Assembly (NCBI RefSeq): GCF_032678705.1 | Contig: NZ_JAVTSS010000001.1 | Location: forward strand, 124,001-188,000 | Direction: 5' to 3' | Source of the DNA: Pedobacter frigiditerrae | GTDB taxonomy: Bacteria > Bacteroidota > Bacteroidia > Sphingobacteriales > Sphingobacteriaceae | Length of the DNA: 64,000 nt | In this document: positions 51,562-59,542 of the stretch, in pieces | How positions within the stretch are numbered: the first letter of the stretch is position 1 | Layout of the letters: every line of letters begins with the position of its first letter | Program-made: the position numbers and the translations under genes | Notes under the pieces: generated by a model | The model's database searches: none | Told to the model about the DNA's origin: nothing | Seen by the model: the letters and a program-made list of their open reading frames with translations, nothing else

Positions 51562-52689
51562 ATGAAAAAACATCTACTTTTAGCTTTCATCTTTTTGCTT
51601 GTTCTTTCAGCAAAAGCTCAATTTAACAACGAATCCTTATTCAATCGTATTCGCCCAACAGATAGTTTAGACAAAGAATTACATTTCAATTTCTACAATT
51701 TCAATTTCGTTAGAAATTACGAATACTCCAATAAATTTCACGATGGTTATACTTTATACGGTACACAAATAGAACCACAACTGGTGTATTATGCCAATCC
51801 GAATTTGGCCATTGTGGCTGGTGCTTATTTGCGTAAGGATTTTGGGAATGAAGGAATTTATGATGCAAAACCGCTGTTTAGCTTAAAATATCATAAAAGA
51901 AATCTCACGCTAGTTTTTGGTAGCCTAGAAGGAAATATTCAGCATAATTACATTGAACCCATTTATAATTTCGAGAGAAAAATTACCTCACCAATTGAAT
52001 ATGGGACACAACTATTAGTCGACAGAGAAAAATTCAAATTAGATAGCTGGATTTCTTGGCAAAAGATGATTTATAAAGGTGAGGCTGCTAAGGAAGAAAT
52101 TGTTGGGGGATTAATTACTGAAACCTATCTACTGAAAAATAATAACTGGAAACTGAGCATCCCTACTCAATTTTTAGCTTACCATCAAGGTGGACAAATC
52201 GACGTATTAAAAAACATTCCTATTAGCACTTTATTTAATGGCGCTACAGGGTTTAAATTACATAAAACAGTCGGCTACAAAGTAAAAGAAGTTTTTACGG
52301 ATAACTATATCGCAGTTTATAAAGATTTTTCACCAACCAAATCAAGAGCTTATCAAGCTGGTTTCGGTTTATGGTTAAATGCAGGTGTAGAGACTAAATG
52401 GGGGAGTTTGATAGCGTCTTATTGGAAAGGAAATAATTTCTTAACGATAAAGGGAATGCCTTTGTATCAATCAGTTTCTGAAACTTTATATGATGCTGGT
52501 TTTAAGCAAAGTAGCAGAAGTATTTTAGCAGTTAGGTATGTTTATCAAAAGCAGTTAATTCCTAATTTATATTTAGATGTTCGTGTAGAACCTCATTGGG
52601 ATTTAGGGACGCCAGATGCCGATTTTCAGTTTAACCATTCTTTATTCTTGACTTATAAGGAAGATTTTAGACTTTTTAAGAGGAAATAA
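51562..52689 (+). CDS. Outer-membrane beta-barrel protein, unknown
   Basis: A 375-residue protein with signal peptide MKKHLLLAFIFLLVLSAKAQ. The remainder has regular amphipathic strands with aromatic ends (PQLVYYANPNLAIVAGAYLRKDF, PLFSLKYHKRNLTLVFGS) as in porin-like barrels. I recognise no named family. It is preceded by a hairpin repeat and followed by GTCAGAAAGTCCGG repeats, so it appears to be a single-gene unit. Confidence 0.68.
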   Translation: MKKHLLLAFIFLLVLSAKAQFNNESLFNRIRPTDSLDKELHFNFYNFNFVRNYEYSNKFHDGYTLYGTQIEPQLVYYANPNLAIVAGAYLRKDFGNEGIYDAKPLFSLKYHKRNLTLVFGSLEGNIQHNYIEPIYNFERKITSPIEYGTQLLVDREKFKLDSWISWQKMIYKGEAAKEEIVGGLITETYLLKNNNWKLSIPTQFLAYHQGGQIDVLKNIPISTLFNGATGFKLHKTVGYKVKEVFTDNYIAVYKDFSPTKSRAYQAGFGLWLNAGVETKWGSLIASYWKGNNFLTIKGMPLYQSVSETLYDAGFKQSSRSILAVRYVYQKQLIPNLYLDVRVEPHWDLGTPDADFQFNHSLFLTYKEDFRLFKRK

Positions 52690-52723
52690 GTCAGAAAGTC
52701 CGGAAGTCGGAAAGTCAGAAAGT
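52690..52723. repeat. AAGTC short-period repeat
   Basis: GTCAGAAAGTCCGGAAGTCG then GAAAGTCAGAAAGT: four copies of a GAAAGTC(C/G)G unit directly after the barrel gene. Confidence 0.7.
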
Positions 52724-52819
52724 TGAGGAAGCAAAATACGAAGTTTCAAAGGGATTTGTTAGGGAGAACGTCGTAAATTTTCCGACCAGCAACCCATCGT
52801 ATGAAAAGCAGGCCTATCT

Positions 52820-52930
52820 TAAATAAACCTGATAGTAGTGGAAAATTTGTCATCCTGAGCTTGTCGAAGGACAAATTTGTAACGAATAGCAGGGCTACAG
52901 CACCTATGAAATGCTTACATTCATTTCCTA
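52820..52930 (+). repeat. Dispersed structured element, copy D
   Basis: It starts TAAATAAACCTGATAGTAGT. Outer pairing is CCTG (52828-52831) with CAGG (52890-52893). The inner hairpin AATTTGTC/GACAAATT encloses GTCATCCTGAGCTTGTCGAA. With the AAGTC repeat it fills most of the 355-base gap ahead of the sigma factor gene. Confidence 0.72.
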
Positions 52931-53044
52931 TTAAAAAACAATTCAGCCATATAACAGTTGAACAATTTAAATTATTTTTGAATTTATTTGCAACCTCGTG
53001 CAACCTTTTACCTCTAGGGTTCATCTACCCTATACAAACAACAA

Positions 53045-53614
53045 ATGAAGGTGACTAGAACATATACGATTGATGACCTACTGGAAGGCTGCAAAGCTGG
53101 CGACAGGAAGATGCAAGAAATGCTTTATAAGCTAACTGCATCAAAAATGTTGGCCGTTTGTATGCGCTACGCCAAAGACCGTATGGAAGCCGAAGATGTA
53201 TTACAAATGGGATACGTTAAAATTTTCCAGAAAGTTAAGGAATACCGTGGCGATGGCTCTTTTGAAGGTTGGATTAGGAGAATAATGGTAAATACCGCAA
53301 TTGAAAGTTACAGAAAGAATTTACGCTCTTTAAGTATTGTGCCAATTGAAGATGCTTACGAGCAGCCATCGCAAGGATTCGATTTCAGCAGCTTAGGTAT
53401 GCAGGATTTAATGAAAGTGATACAAAAACTGGCTGATGGATATCGCATGGTATTTAACATGTACATTATAGAAGGTTACTCGCACAAAGAAATTGCAGAA
53501 ACATTGGGCATCTCGGAAGGTGCTAGCAAATCTCAATTAAGTAGAGCGAGGGCAATATTGCAACAAGAAATTATTAAAATGGAGGGCTTTGGTTATGCAA
53601 CACATGCCGGATAA
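53045..53614 (+). CDS. ECF-type RNA polymerase sigma factor
   Basis: A 189-residue group 4 sigma factor. Region 2 includes AEDVLQMGYVKIFQKVKEYRGDGSFEGWIRRI near residue 57, and region 4 has YRMVFNMYIIEGYSHKEIAETLGISEGASKSQLSRA with its helix-turn-helix near residue 135. The next gene overlaps its 3' end and encodes a one-helix membrane protein, the usual arrangement for a membrane-tethered anti-sigma partner. Confidence 0.93.
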   Translation: MKVTRTYTIDDLLEGCKAGDRKMQEMLYKLTASKMLAVCMRYAKDRMEAEDVLQMGYVKIFQKVKEYRGDGSFEGWIRRIMVNTAIESYRKNLRSLSIVPIEDAYEQPSQGFDFSSLGMQDLMKVIQKLADGYRMVFNMYIIEGYSHKEIAETLGISEGASKSQLSRARAILQQEIIKMEGFGYATHAG

Positions 53615-54359
53615 AGAATTCGATAAATTATTTAAAGATAAATTCGCAGATGCGGAAATTGAACCATCTGTAAATTTATGGACTAACATAGAACAACAGT
53701 TAGAGCCTAAACGTAAACGTATTATTCCAATTTATTGGATGGCGGCTGCAAGTGTGGCCATTGCGATAACCGCGATGTTGGTTTTTCAAAAAACAGAGAA
53801 AATTAGGTTACGTGGTGGTGAAGCAACGGCTGTAGTCGTAAAACCTGTTGTTGAGCAAGACCCAATAGCTACAACTGTAACTGCAAGCGCTACATTGCCA
53901 GTTACAAAACAAGCTACTAAAGAAAGTGACAATTCAAGTTCTAATGTTAAAGCTCCAGCAGTAAAAGCACAAGAAAATAATACTCCTGAAAATAATATAA
54001 AAAATATTCAAGATCCCGTGCAACCGATGTATGCTAACAATCGTCTACCTATTAAACAACAAGATGTTTTACCGCTAGATGTTGCAACTGTTAAAGATGT
54101 TGTTTATGGAGATAACCAAGTTGTAACAGCAAAAGTAGATGGTCAGTCAACAGGAATAGAAACAACAGCAAATGAAGAAGTTGTTACAGAAAGAAAAGGA
54201 ATTAGAAACGTTGGCGACTTGGTAAACTTTGTAGTAGAAAAAGTAGATAAAAGAGATAAAAAGTTGGTAAGGTTTAATACAGATGATGACGATAACTCAT
54301 CGATAATTGGAATAAACATTGGCTTTTTAAAATTGAACTCTAAAAAACATAATAAATAG
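53595..54359 (+). CDS. Single-pass membrane protein, probable anti-sigma partner
   Basis: A 254-residue protein. The N-terminus (MPDKEFDKLFKDKFADAEIEP... NLWTNIEQQL) is a short cytoplasmic domain typical of genes following Bacteroidota ECF sigma factors. A helix (about 45-66) is followed by a Val/Thr/Ala/Pro-rich periplasmic part without a known fold. The start is uncertain: ATG at 53595 is used, with ATG at 53604 as alternative; both lie within the sigma gene. The role is inferred from position. Confidence 0.7.
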   Translation: MQHMPDKEFDKLFKDKFADAEIEPSVNLWTNIEQQLEPKRKRIIPIYWMAAASVAIAITAMLVFQKTEKIRLRGGEATAVVVKPVVEQDPIATTVTASATLPVTKQATKESDNSSSNVKAPAVKAQENNTPENNIKNIQDPVQPMYANNRLPIKQQDVLPLDVATVKDVVYGDNQVVTAKVDGQSTGIETTANEEVVTERKGIRNVGDLVNFVVEKVDKRDKKLVRFNTDDDDNSSIIGINIGFLKLNSKKHNK

Positions 54360-54399
54360 GAGCAGGATAAAGCAGGATTTAAGGAGATAATTAAAGGGT

Positions 54400-54426
54400 G
54401 TCATCCTGAGCTTGTCGAAGGACAAC
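54400..54426 (+). repeat. Single GTCATCCTGAGC repeat
   Basis: GTCATCCTGAGCTTGTCGAA then GGACAAC, a lone copy of the dispersed unit between the anti-sigma and barrel genes. A small hairpin GCCTGCGGCTTGCAGGC lies at 54467-54483. Confidence 0.7.
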
Positions 54427-54498
54427 CTTACAACATTTTAACATAATTAATAAACCAAACAAACAAGCCTGCGGCTTGCAGGCATAAAACACACACAA

Positions 54499-55296
54499 AT
54501 GAGACGTTCAATATTAACAGCAGTTTTGGTAAGCGGACTTACCGTTCTGGCAGCATTAGGTGCAAGCGCACAACAAGATAGTGTAAAACGTAAAAAATTT
54601 GATATCAACTATGGTGTTGGTATTACAATTGGAGAAAAGAAAGACAGTACTGGTAGAATAGACCAAAGTAAAGGCCGTTTTGTTGGAGGAATTACCTTTA
54701 CTCGTTTAGATATCGGTTTCTCTAAATTAATTGACAACGGAAGTTTTTCTTTATCACCACAAAACGATTTCTTAGATTACAAAGCTGGAAAAACTAGTCA
54801 CCTTTCATTTGATGTAATCCAAATGGGATATAGATTTAACACCAACTTTAAAATCTATGTAGCTGGTGGTTTCGACTGGACTCATATCCGTTTGAAAGAC
54901 AACATTACCATGCAAAAAAATATGCCTGAACTAACCTACGTTACAGAGCCAATTCAATTCAGCAAAAACCGTTTCTCTAGCAGCTATGTTCACGTTCCTT
55001 TGAACTTCGAATTGAGAACCAAAGAAAGTCATAAAGGTAGACGCTGGTATTTCGTTGTAGGTCCAGAAATTGCCTTCTTGTTAAATGGTAAAGTAAAACA
55101 AATTAGCGATGAGCATGGAAAAGTGAAAATTAAAGATGATTATAACTTCGCTCCATTCCGTTATGGAGGTACAGTTAGAATGGGTACTAATGGATTAGCT
55201 ATTTTTGCTAAATACTATGCAAGCGATATGTTTGATAGTGCACCACAAAAAGGAGTCAAAAATATGGCATTCGGCTTAACTTTTGGAATTAACTAG
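54499..55296 (+). CDS. Outer-membrane beta-barrel protein
   Basis: A 265-residue protein with signal peptide MRRSILTAVLVSGLTVLAAL... ending SAQ. The mature part is barrel-like with strands such as FVGGITFTRLDIGFSKLI, FKIYVAGGFDWTHIRL and RWYFVVGPEIAFLLNG, ending NMAFGLTFGIN, a form common for PorT/OmpA-barrel-like proteins. It lies downstream of the sigma/anti-sigma pair and may be their target. Leader AAAACACACACAAATG. Confidence 0.75.
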   Translation: MRRSILTAVLVSGLTVLAALGASAQQDSVKRKKFDINYGVGITIGEKKDSTGRIDQSKGRFVGGITFTRLDIGFSKLIDNGSFSLSPQNDFLDYKAGKTSHLSFDVIQMGYRFNTNFKIYVAGGFDWTHIRLKDNITMQKNMPELTYVTEPIQFSKNRFSSSYVHVPLNFELRTKESHKGRRWYFVVGPEIAFLLNGKVKQISDEHGKVKIKDDYNFAPFRYGGTVRMGTNGLAIFAKYYASDMFDSAPQKGVKNMAFGLTFGIN

Positions 55297-55300
55297 TTAG

Positions 55301-55377
55301 CAGTTATCAGTTGACAGTTTTCAGTTGACACCTTGCAAATGAACAATTGAACCGATGAACTAATGAACTATTGAACC
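55301..55377. repeat. CAGTTGACAG and GAACTAATGAAC repeat tracts
   Basis: CAGTTATCAGTTGACAGT with TCAGTTGACA, followed by GAACAATTGAACCGATGAAC and TAATGAACTATTGAACC. The second kind recurs inverted at 62803-62842. Confidence 0.65.
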
Positions 55378-55404
55378 AAACACACACACACACAAATAAA
55401 ACCC

Positions 55405-55440
55405 AATCCTGCAGATGCGAATTTGCAGGATTTTTTGTTT
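55405..55440. terminator. Rho-independent terminator
   Basis: AATCCTGCA and TGCAGGATT pair around an 10-base loop, then TTTTTGTTT. It ends the barrel gene and also faces the stop of the vapC-like gene. Confidence 0.8.
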
Positions 55441-55852
55441 ACAATGTTTTAAGAAACATCTCTGGAGTTAGAATACTTAAATTACTTTTCCTGTAATCCT
55501 TTATATTTCTTGTTATTACTGTAGTAATTGAACCGTAGCTTTCAGCCGAATAGTTTTGTAATGCATCTTCAAAATCTGAAAATTTGGAATCTATTGCTCT
55601 CAAGATTATACCTTTATCAATTACTAGCACATCTAAAAATACCAGTAGTTGTTTAATGGCTTCTAAAATAAGCTGTGAACTATGTTCTTTTTTTAAAAGA
55701 TAATGGATGTTAGAAATCATAATTCCAGTTACAAAACCATTAATATTTTTGCTTTCACAAAGGGCTAAGACTTTGGAAGAAGCAGCAGAAAAAGGTTGCC
55801 TATTTAATAATGAATCTAAGATGATATCTGAATCAATTAAGATATTACTCAT
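55439..55852 (-). CDS. VapC-like PIN-domain toxin
   Basis: A 137-residue PIN-domain ribonuclease. The first acidic residue is in ILIDSDIILDSLLNRQPF and later ones in FSDFEDALQNYSAESYGS, matching the PIN metal site. The start overlaps the end of the upstream antitoxin gene by 8 bases. Together they form a type II toxin-antitoxin operon. The fold leads to tRNA or rRNA cleavage in known VapC toxins; the target here is unknown. Confidence 0.87.
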   Translation of the reverse strand: MSNILIDSDIILDSLLNRQPFSAASSKVLALCESKNINGFVTGIMISNIHYLLKKEHSSQLILEAIKQLLVFLDVLVIDKGIILRAIDSKFSDFEDALQNYSAESYGSITTVITRNIKDYRKSNLSILTPEMFLKTL

Positions 55853-56123
55853 TGCCTGAATCTAAATATTTTTGATATTTTTCATCTCTCATTTTTGTAA
55901 TTTCCTTTTTGTAGTCAAAATCCTTTGGCATTTTAAAAGATCCAACTAATGATTTTACAATAGGACTTAATTCGCCTTCTATTGCAATATTTTCTTCTTT
56001 ATTAGTTACAGCCTTTAAATAATTTTCTACCATTGATGATAAACTTCTGCCTTGTTTGCCAGCATAAGCCTTTGCCCTTTCTATTACAGATTTATCAATT
56101 GTTAAGGTGAGTTTCGTGTTCAT
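55845..56123 (-). CDS. DUF6364-like antitoxin
   Basis: A 92-residue protein. The N-terminal MNTKLTLTIDKSVIERAKAY has a ribbon-helix-helix pattern, and SLSSMVENYLKAV is the second helix. The acidic-basic C-terminal half (EITKMRDEKYQKYLDSGNE) would bind the PIN toxin. Two CACGTG-centred palindromes lie 20-60 bases upstream and are likely operators for autoregulation. Confidence 0.83.
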   Translation of the reverse strand: MNTKLTLTIDKSVIERAKAYAGKQGRSLSSMVENYLKAVTNKEENIAIEGELSPIVKSLVGSFKMPKDFDYKKEITKMRDEKYQKYLDSGNE

Positions 56124-56144
56124 AAAATAAAATTAAGAAATAAT

Positions 56145-56184
56145 ATTTGCACGTGCAAATTTATAAATATTTACACGTGTTTAT
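56145..56184. promoter_or_regulatory. Two CACGTG-centred operator palindromes
   Basis: ATTTGCACGTGCAAAT (56145-56160) is a perfect 16-base palindrome. ATTTACACGTGTTTAT (56169-56184) shares its core with two mismatched pairs, centred 24 bases away. They lie just upstream of the antitoxin gene and in front of the divergent ABC gene, fitting ribbon-helix-helix binding. Confidence 0.72.
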
Positions 56185-56245
56185 TTTTTGCTTTTCATCT
56201 ACCTTTAAATCTTCAGCCTTCAAGCTAATTAATTATATTTACAAC

Positions 56246-57238
56246 GTGAACGAGCAAATAATCACCGTTAGTAATTTAACAAAACAATACCAAGAAACAC
56301 AAGTGTCTGGTATCTCAAACATCAGTTTTTCTATCAAAAGAGGAGATATTGTTGCCATTATTGGCGAAAGTGGCAGTGGTAAATCAACTTTGTTAAAATG
56401 TATTTATGGTTTGCTTAAACCAGATGAAGGCGAAATTCTATTAAACGGTAAAAGGGTTTTAGGACCAGATGAACAATTGATTCCAGGCAATGCCGAAATG
56501 AAAATGGTTACCCAAGATTTCTCTTTAAATATTTATGCTAAGGTTTATGATAACATAGCTTCGATGTTATCTAACACAGATGTTGCTGCCAAACAGGCTA
56601 AAACTTTAGAGATGATGGAGCGTTTGCACATCACCAAGTTAAAAGATAAAAAGATTACTGAATTAAGTGGGGGAGAACAACAACGAGTTGCAATTGCAAA
56701 AGCTTTAATTAGTGATACCAAGGTTTTATTGTTAGATGAGCCATTTAGTCAGGTAGATTCGTTATTAAAAAACCAGTTACGTGCAGATATTAAACGTTTG
56801 GCAAAAGAAACCGGACTAACCATTATCTTGGTTTCTCACGACCCAACCGATGGTTTATTTTTGGCCGACCAGTTATTAATCCTAAAACAAGGGCAGCTTT
56901 TACAAAACGATAACCCAGAAACTATTTATCAAAATCCATCTCATTTATATACTGCCAAAATATTAGGTAATGCAGTTATTTTAGATGCTGAACAAGCCAC
57001 ACAATTAGGGCTTAAAACTGAAAAACAAAATGTGGTTTTTTATCCAGAATGGGTAGAGTTAAAAAGCAATTGGAATAGTAGACGATTTGAAGTAAAAGAA
57101 GTTTATTACAAAGGTTTTTACGATGAACTGTTATTAGAACGAAATGGCGTAAAAATTAGAGCACTACAATTGAATAGTGGTGAGCATAAAAAAAACGACC
57201 ACGTTCAAGCAAACATTGGTCGTTTTTTAGAGTTTTGA
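56246..57238 (+). CDS. ABC transporter ATP-binding protein, orphan
   Basis: A 330-residue ATPase. Walker A GESGSGKSTLL (about residue 41), signature LSGGEQQR, Walker B VLLLDEPFSQVD and H-loop LVSHD are complete. The C-terminal 100 residues look like the TOBE-containing tail of importer ATPases of the PotA/ModC/FbpC group (GNAVILDAEQATQLGL). The start is GTG at 56246-56248; the longer frame crosses the operators. No permease or binding protein is beside it. A terminator hairpin lies inside the last codons. Confidence 0.85.
   Translation: MNEQIITVSNLTKQYQETQVSGISNISFSIKRGDIVAIIGESGSGKSTLLKCIYGLLKPDEGEILLNGKRVLGPDEQLIPGNAEMKMVTQDFSLNIYAKVYDNIASMLSNTDVAAKQAKTLEMMERLHITKLKDKKITELSGGEQQRVAIAKALISDTKVLLLDEPFSQVDSLLKNQLRADIKRLAKETGLTIILVSHDPTDGLFLADQLLILKQGQLLQNDNPETIYQNPSHLYTAKILGNAVILDAEQATQLGLKTEKQNVVFYPEWVELKSNWNSRRFEVKEVYYKGFYDELLLERNGVKIRALQLNSGEHKKNDHVQANIGRFLEF
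57190..57229 (+). terminator. Terminator overlapping the 3' end of the ABC gene
   Basis: AAAAACGACCA and TGGTCGTTTTTT pair around a 13-base loop. The T tract ends about 8 bases before the stop codon, so the hairpin is made from coding sequence. Confidence 0.78.
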
Positions 57239-57243
57239 GTTTT

Positions 57244-57657
57244 CTATTGAATATCTGAAGCAACAATAACGATTTTAACTCTAGTTGTACCTGTTGGTTT
57301 TATTGGGGTGACATCTTGGTTGTCTGAGCTTTGAATGTCGATTTCTACTTGTTTTTCACTAATAACTGTACTGAAAGCATCTACGTTGTAAACAAAAGGC
57401 ATTTGTAAATAAGTAGCTCCACTATCATACGATATGTAAACCAAAATCGCATCGTTATCTAACGAATACTTATTGATTTGCTGGACATTTAACGTGGTGT
57501 AATACGTTAATTTGTCAGAGCTTAAGGTCCAAGCACTTGATGGTACATCCCTAATTACTGTAATGTTTGGTGTAGTCTGATTGACAATAGTGTCTTTTTT
57601 GCAAGACGCCAGACCTAGTGTGGCGATGCAAAAGAATAGGATTGTTAGCTTTTTCAT
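57244..57657 (-). CDS. Small lipoprotein, unknown
   Basis: A 137-residue lipoprotein with lipobox LASC in MKKLTILFFCIATLGLASC, a KKD start of the mature part and a compact beta-rich domain. I recognise no family; similar short lipoproteins are common in Pedobacter-like genomes. It is preceded by a CACACA-rich leader like that of the barrel gene at 54499, and is convergent with the ABC gene. Confidence 0.7.
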   Translation of the reverse strand: MKKLTILFFCIATLGLASCKKDTIVNQTTPNITVIRDVPSSAWTLSSDKLTYYTTLNVQQINKYSLDNDAILVYISYDSGATYLQMPFVYNVDAFSTVISEKQVEIDIQSSDNQDVTPIKPTGTTRVKIVIVASDIQ

Positions 57658-57767
57658 GTTGTGTGTGTGTTTTGCAATTTATAATGCAAAACTATTGCCA
57701 GTTTTTAGTGGATTTTAACCACGGATAAAAGGCATGAACACAGATGAAAAACGTTACTTACTTTTTT

Positions 57768-57817
57768 AATTCCCCTCCTCTGGAGGGGTGTCAGTTTTTC
57801 ACTGACGGGGTGGTTAG
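57768..57817. repeat. CCCCTCC-GGAGGGG double hairpin repeat
   Basis: CCCCTCCTCTGGAGGGG followed by TCAGTTTTTCACTGA and CGGGGTGGTT; two small hairpins in a row. Relatives are at 33968 and 44553. Confidence 0.7.
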
Positions 57818-57831
57818 AATATTAATTCTAA

Positions 57832-58147
57832 TCAACTCCACGTTTCACTTTTGAAAAGGAATATTGATAAAGCCAATGATATATGGAATAAGAATAAAAT
57901 CAAAATCGTTCTTTTTTTAGCAGTCGCTTTGTCTATCAAAAGACCATATAATGGATATTGAATAATCGCAATTATAATAAATCCAATATCTATTCTATTA
58001 AATATTAAAATACTAAGTAATCCTGTAGGGAATAAAACTATATTGTTGATAATTTCCATGGCCACCACCCATAAAAATAGCCGTAATGATTAAAAGTATA
58101 GGGGTGAGAATACTTAGGATTACAGTCCATTTAAATTTCCGCATCAT
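57832..58147 (-). pseudogene. Small membrane protein with a frameshift
   Basis: The 5' frame (start ATG at 58145-58147, MMRKFKWTVILSILTPILLI ... FMGGGHGNYQ) runs into an early stop. The downstream frame continues EIINNIVLFPTGLLSILIFNRIDIG and reads to 57832. Joining them near GGCCATGGAAATTATC would give a protein of about 105 residues with three to four helices. The 78-residue open frame alone would lack the first helix. A single indel in the sequence or the assembly explains it. Confidence 0.6.
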
Positions 58148-58193
58148 ATTTTTAAAGTAATGGTCTTTGTTCCTTGCTCATTAATCCTTAGTT

Positions 58194-59438
58194 CTACACC
58201 AAATACTCAAATAAAGTCTGGTCTTGGTTTAACTCAATTATTTCAAATTTGAAAGCTTTCATTCTTTCAACTAAACCTGCGTAATCCTCACGGTCTTTTA
58301 ATTCAATGCCAACTAGAGCTGGGCCGCTTTCTCGTTCTGTCTTTTTAATGAATTCAAAACGTGTAATATCATCGTGAGGACCTAAAACATCATTAACAAA
58401 AACTTTTAAAGCACCTGGTCGTTGTGGGAAACGAACAATGAAGTAATGTTTCAATCCTTCAAAAAGTAGCGATTTTTCCTTAATTTCCTGCATTCGCTCG
58501 ATGTCATTATTACCTCCACTAACAATGCAAACTACTTTTTTGCCTTTAATTTGTGAAGCACATAAATCTAAAGAAGCCACCGCCAATGCACCTGCTGGTT
58601 CCGCAACAATCGCATCTTCATTGTAGAGTCTTAAAATGCTAGTACAAACTTTTCCCTCTGGGATTAATAAAATCTCATCTAACATTTCTTTGCAGATAGG
58701 ATAGGTTAACAAGCCTACCGACTTAACGGCCGCACCATCAATAAAACGATTGATTTGGTCTAGCTTAATTGGTCTGCCAGCTTTAAAAGCGGCTTCCATA
58801 GATGGAGCACCTTCAGGTTCAACACCAATTAATAAAATATTAGGATTGGTCTCTTTTAAATAAGTTCCTGTTCCAGAAGCTAAGCCACCACCACCAATTG
58901 GCATAATTACAACTTCAGTATCTGGTAAATCTTCTAAGATTTCTACACCAACTGTCCCTTGTCCTTCAATTACGTGGTAATGATCAAACGGAGGAACGAA
59001 GGTCATCTTGTTTTCTTCGGTAAATTTTAAAGCCTCAGCCAAACAATCATCAAAAGTATCGCCAACTAAAACAATGTTTATCCAGCCATCGCCAAATAAC
59101 GTAGTCTGATTAACCTTTTGTTTCGGGGTGATTTCGGGCATAAAAATAGTGCCCTTGATTTTGAGTTCTTTACAAGAATAAGCCACGCCTTGCGCATGGT
59201 TTCCTGCACTTGCACAAACCACTCCATTCTGAATGTGCTCAGCAGGAATTTGGCTCATCATATTATAAGCGCCACGTAGTTTGTAAGACCTTACCGTCTG
59301 CAGGTCTTCACGTTTCAAATAAACCTGACAATCGTATTTTTCAGAAAGTCGGGCGTTATATTGTAGCGGTGTGCGATTAACTACATTTTTAATGCGCTCT
59401 ACGGCTGCTAAAAAATCAAAGTTATACTTGTTAGACAT
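58194..59438 (-). CDS. ilvA: Threonine dehydratase, short form
   Basis: A 414-residue PLP enzyme making 2-oxobutanoate from threonine for isoleucine synthesis. The PLP lysine is Lys53 in SYKLRGAYNM, phosphate-binding glycines are in IGGGGLASGTG near residue 180, and one ACT-like regulatory domain lies at the end (FIVRFPQRPGALKVFVNDV), as in the short Bacillus-type IlvA. It is the last gene of the leu group, separated from leuB by a terminator-like hairpin. Confidence 0.93.
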   Translation of the reverse strand: MSNKYNFDFLAAVERIKNVVNRTPLQYNARLSEKYDCQVYLKREDLQTVRSYKLRGAYNMMSQIPAEHIQNGVVCASAGNHAQGVAYSCKELKIKGTIFMPEITPKQKVNQTTLFGDGWINIVLVGDTFDDCLAEALKFTEENKMTFVPPFDHYHVIEGQGTVGVEILEDLPDTEVVIMPIGGGGLASGTGTYLKETNPNILLIGVEPEGAPSMEAAFKAGRPIKLDQINRFIDGAAVKSVGLLTYPICKEMLDEILLIPEGKVCTSILRLYNEDAIVAEPAGALAVASLDLCASQIKGKKVVCIVSGGNNDIERMQEIKEKSLLFEGLKHYFIVRFPQRPGALKVFVNDVLGPHDDITRFEFIKKTERESGPALVGIELKDREDYAGLVERMKAFKFEIIELNQDQTLFEYLV

Positions 59439-59449
59439 TGCTTTAAAAT

Positions 59450-59506
59450 TAAAAAGGCTGTTCGATAAGTTTCCTGCTAAAAAGCAATTAACCTAACGAA
59501 CAGCCT
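59450..59506 (-). terminator. Terminator or attenuator between leuB and ilvA
   Basis: On the minus strand AGGCTGTTCG and CGAACAGCCT form a perfect 10-base stem followed by TTTTT. The loop holds an inner TGCTTTTTAGCA hairpin. It lies 16 bases before the ilvA start. Confidence 0.78.
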
Positions 59507-59542
59507 CTAACATTACAAAGTTACAATTCTGAACCTTGTAAA

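Noticed and set aside
52746..53058. Two opposing frames of 85-92 residues ahead of the sigma factor
   Set aside because: Both read through the dispersed element copy D and have no conserved motif.
55378..55396. CACACACACACACA tract as a phase-variable promoter
   Set aside because: It is located after the barrel gene and before a terminator, with no start codon that it could control.
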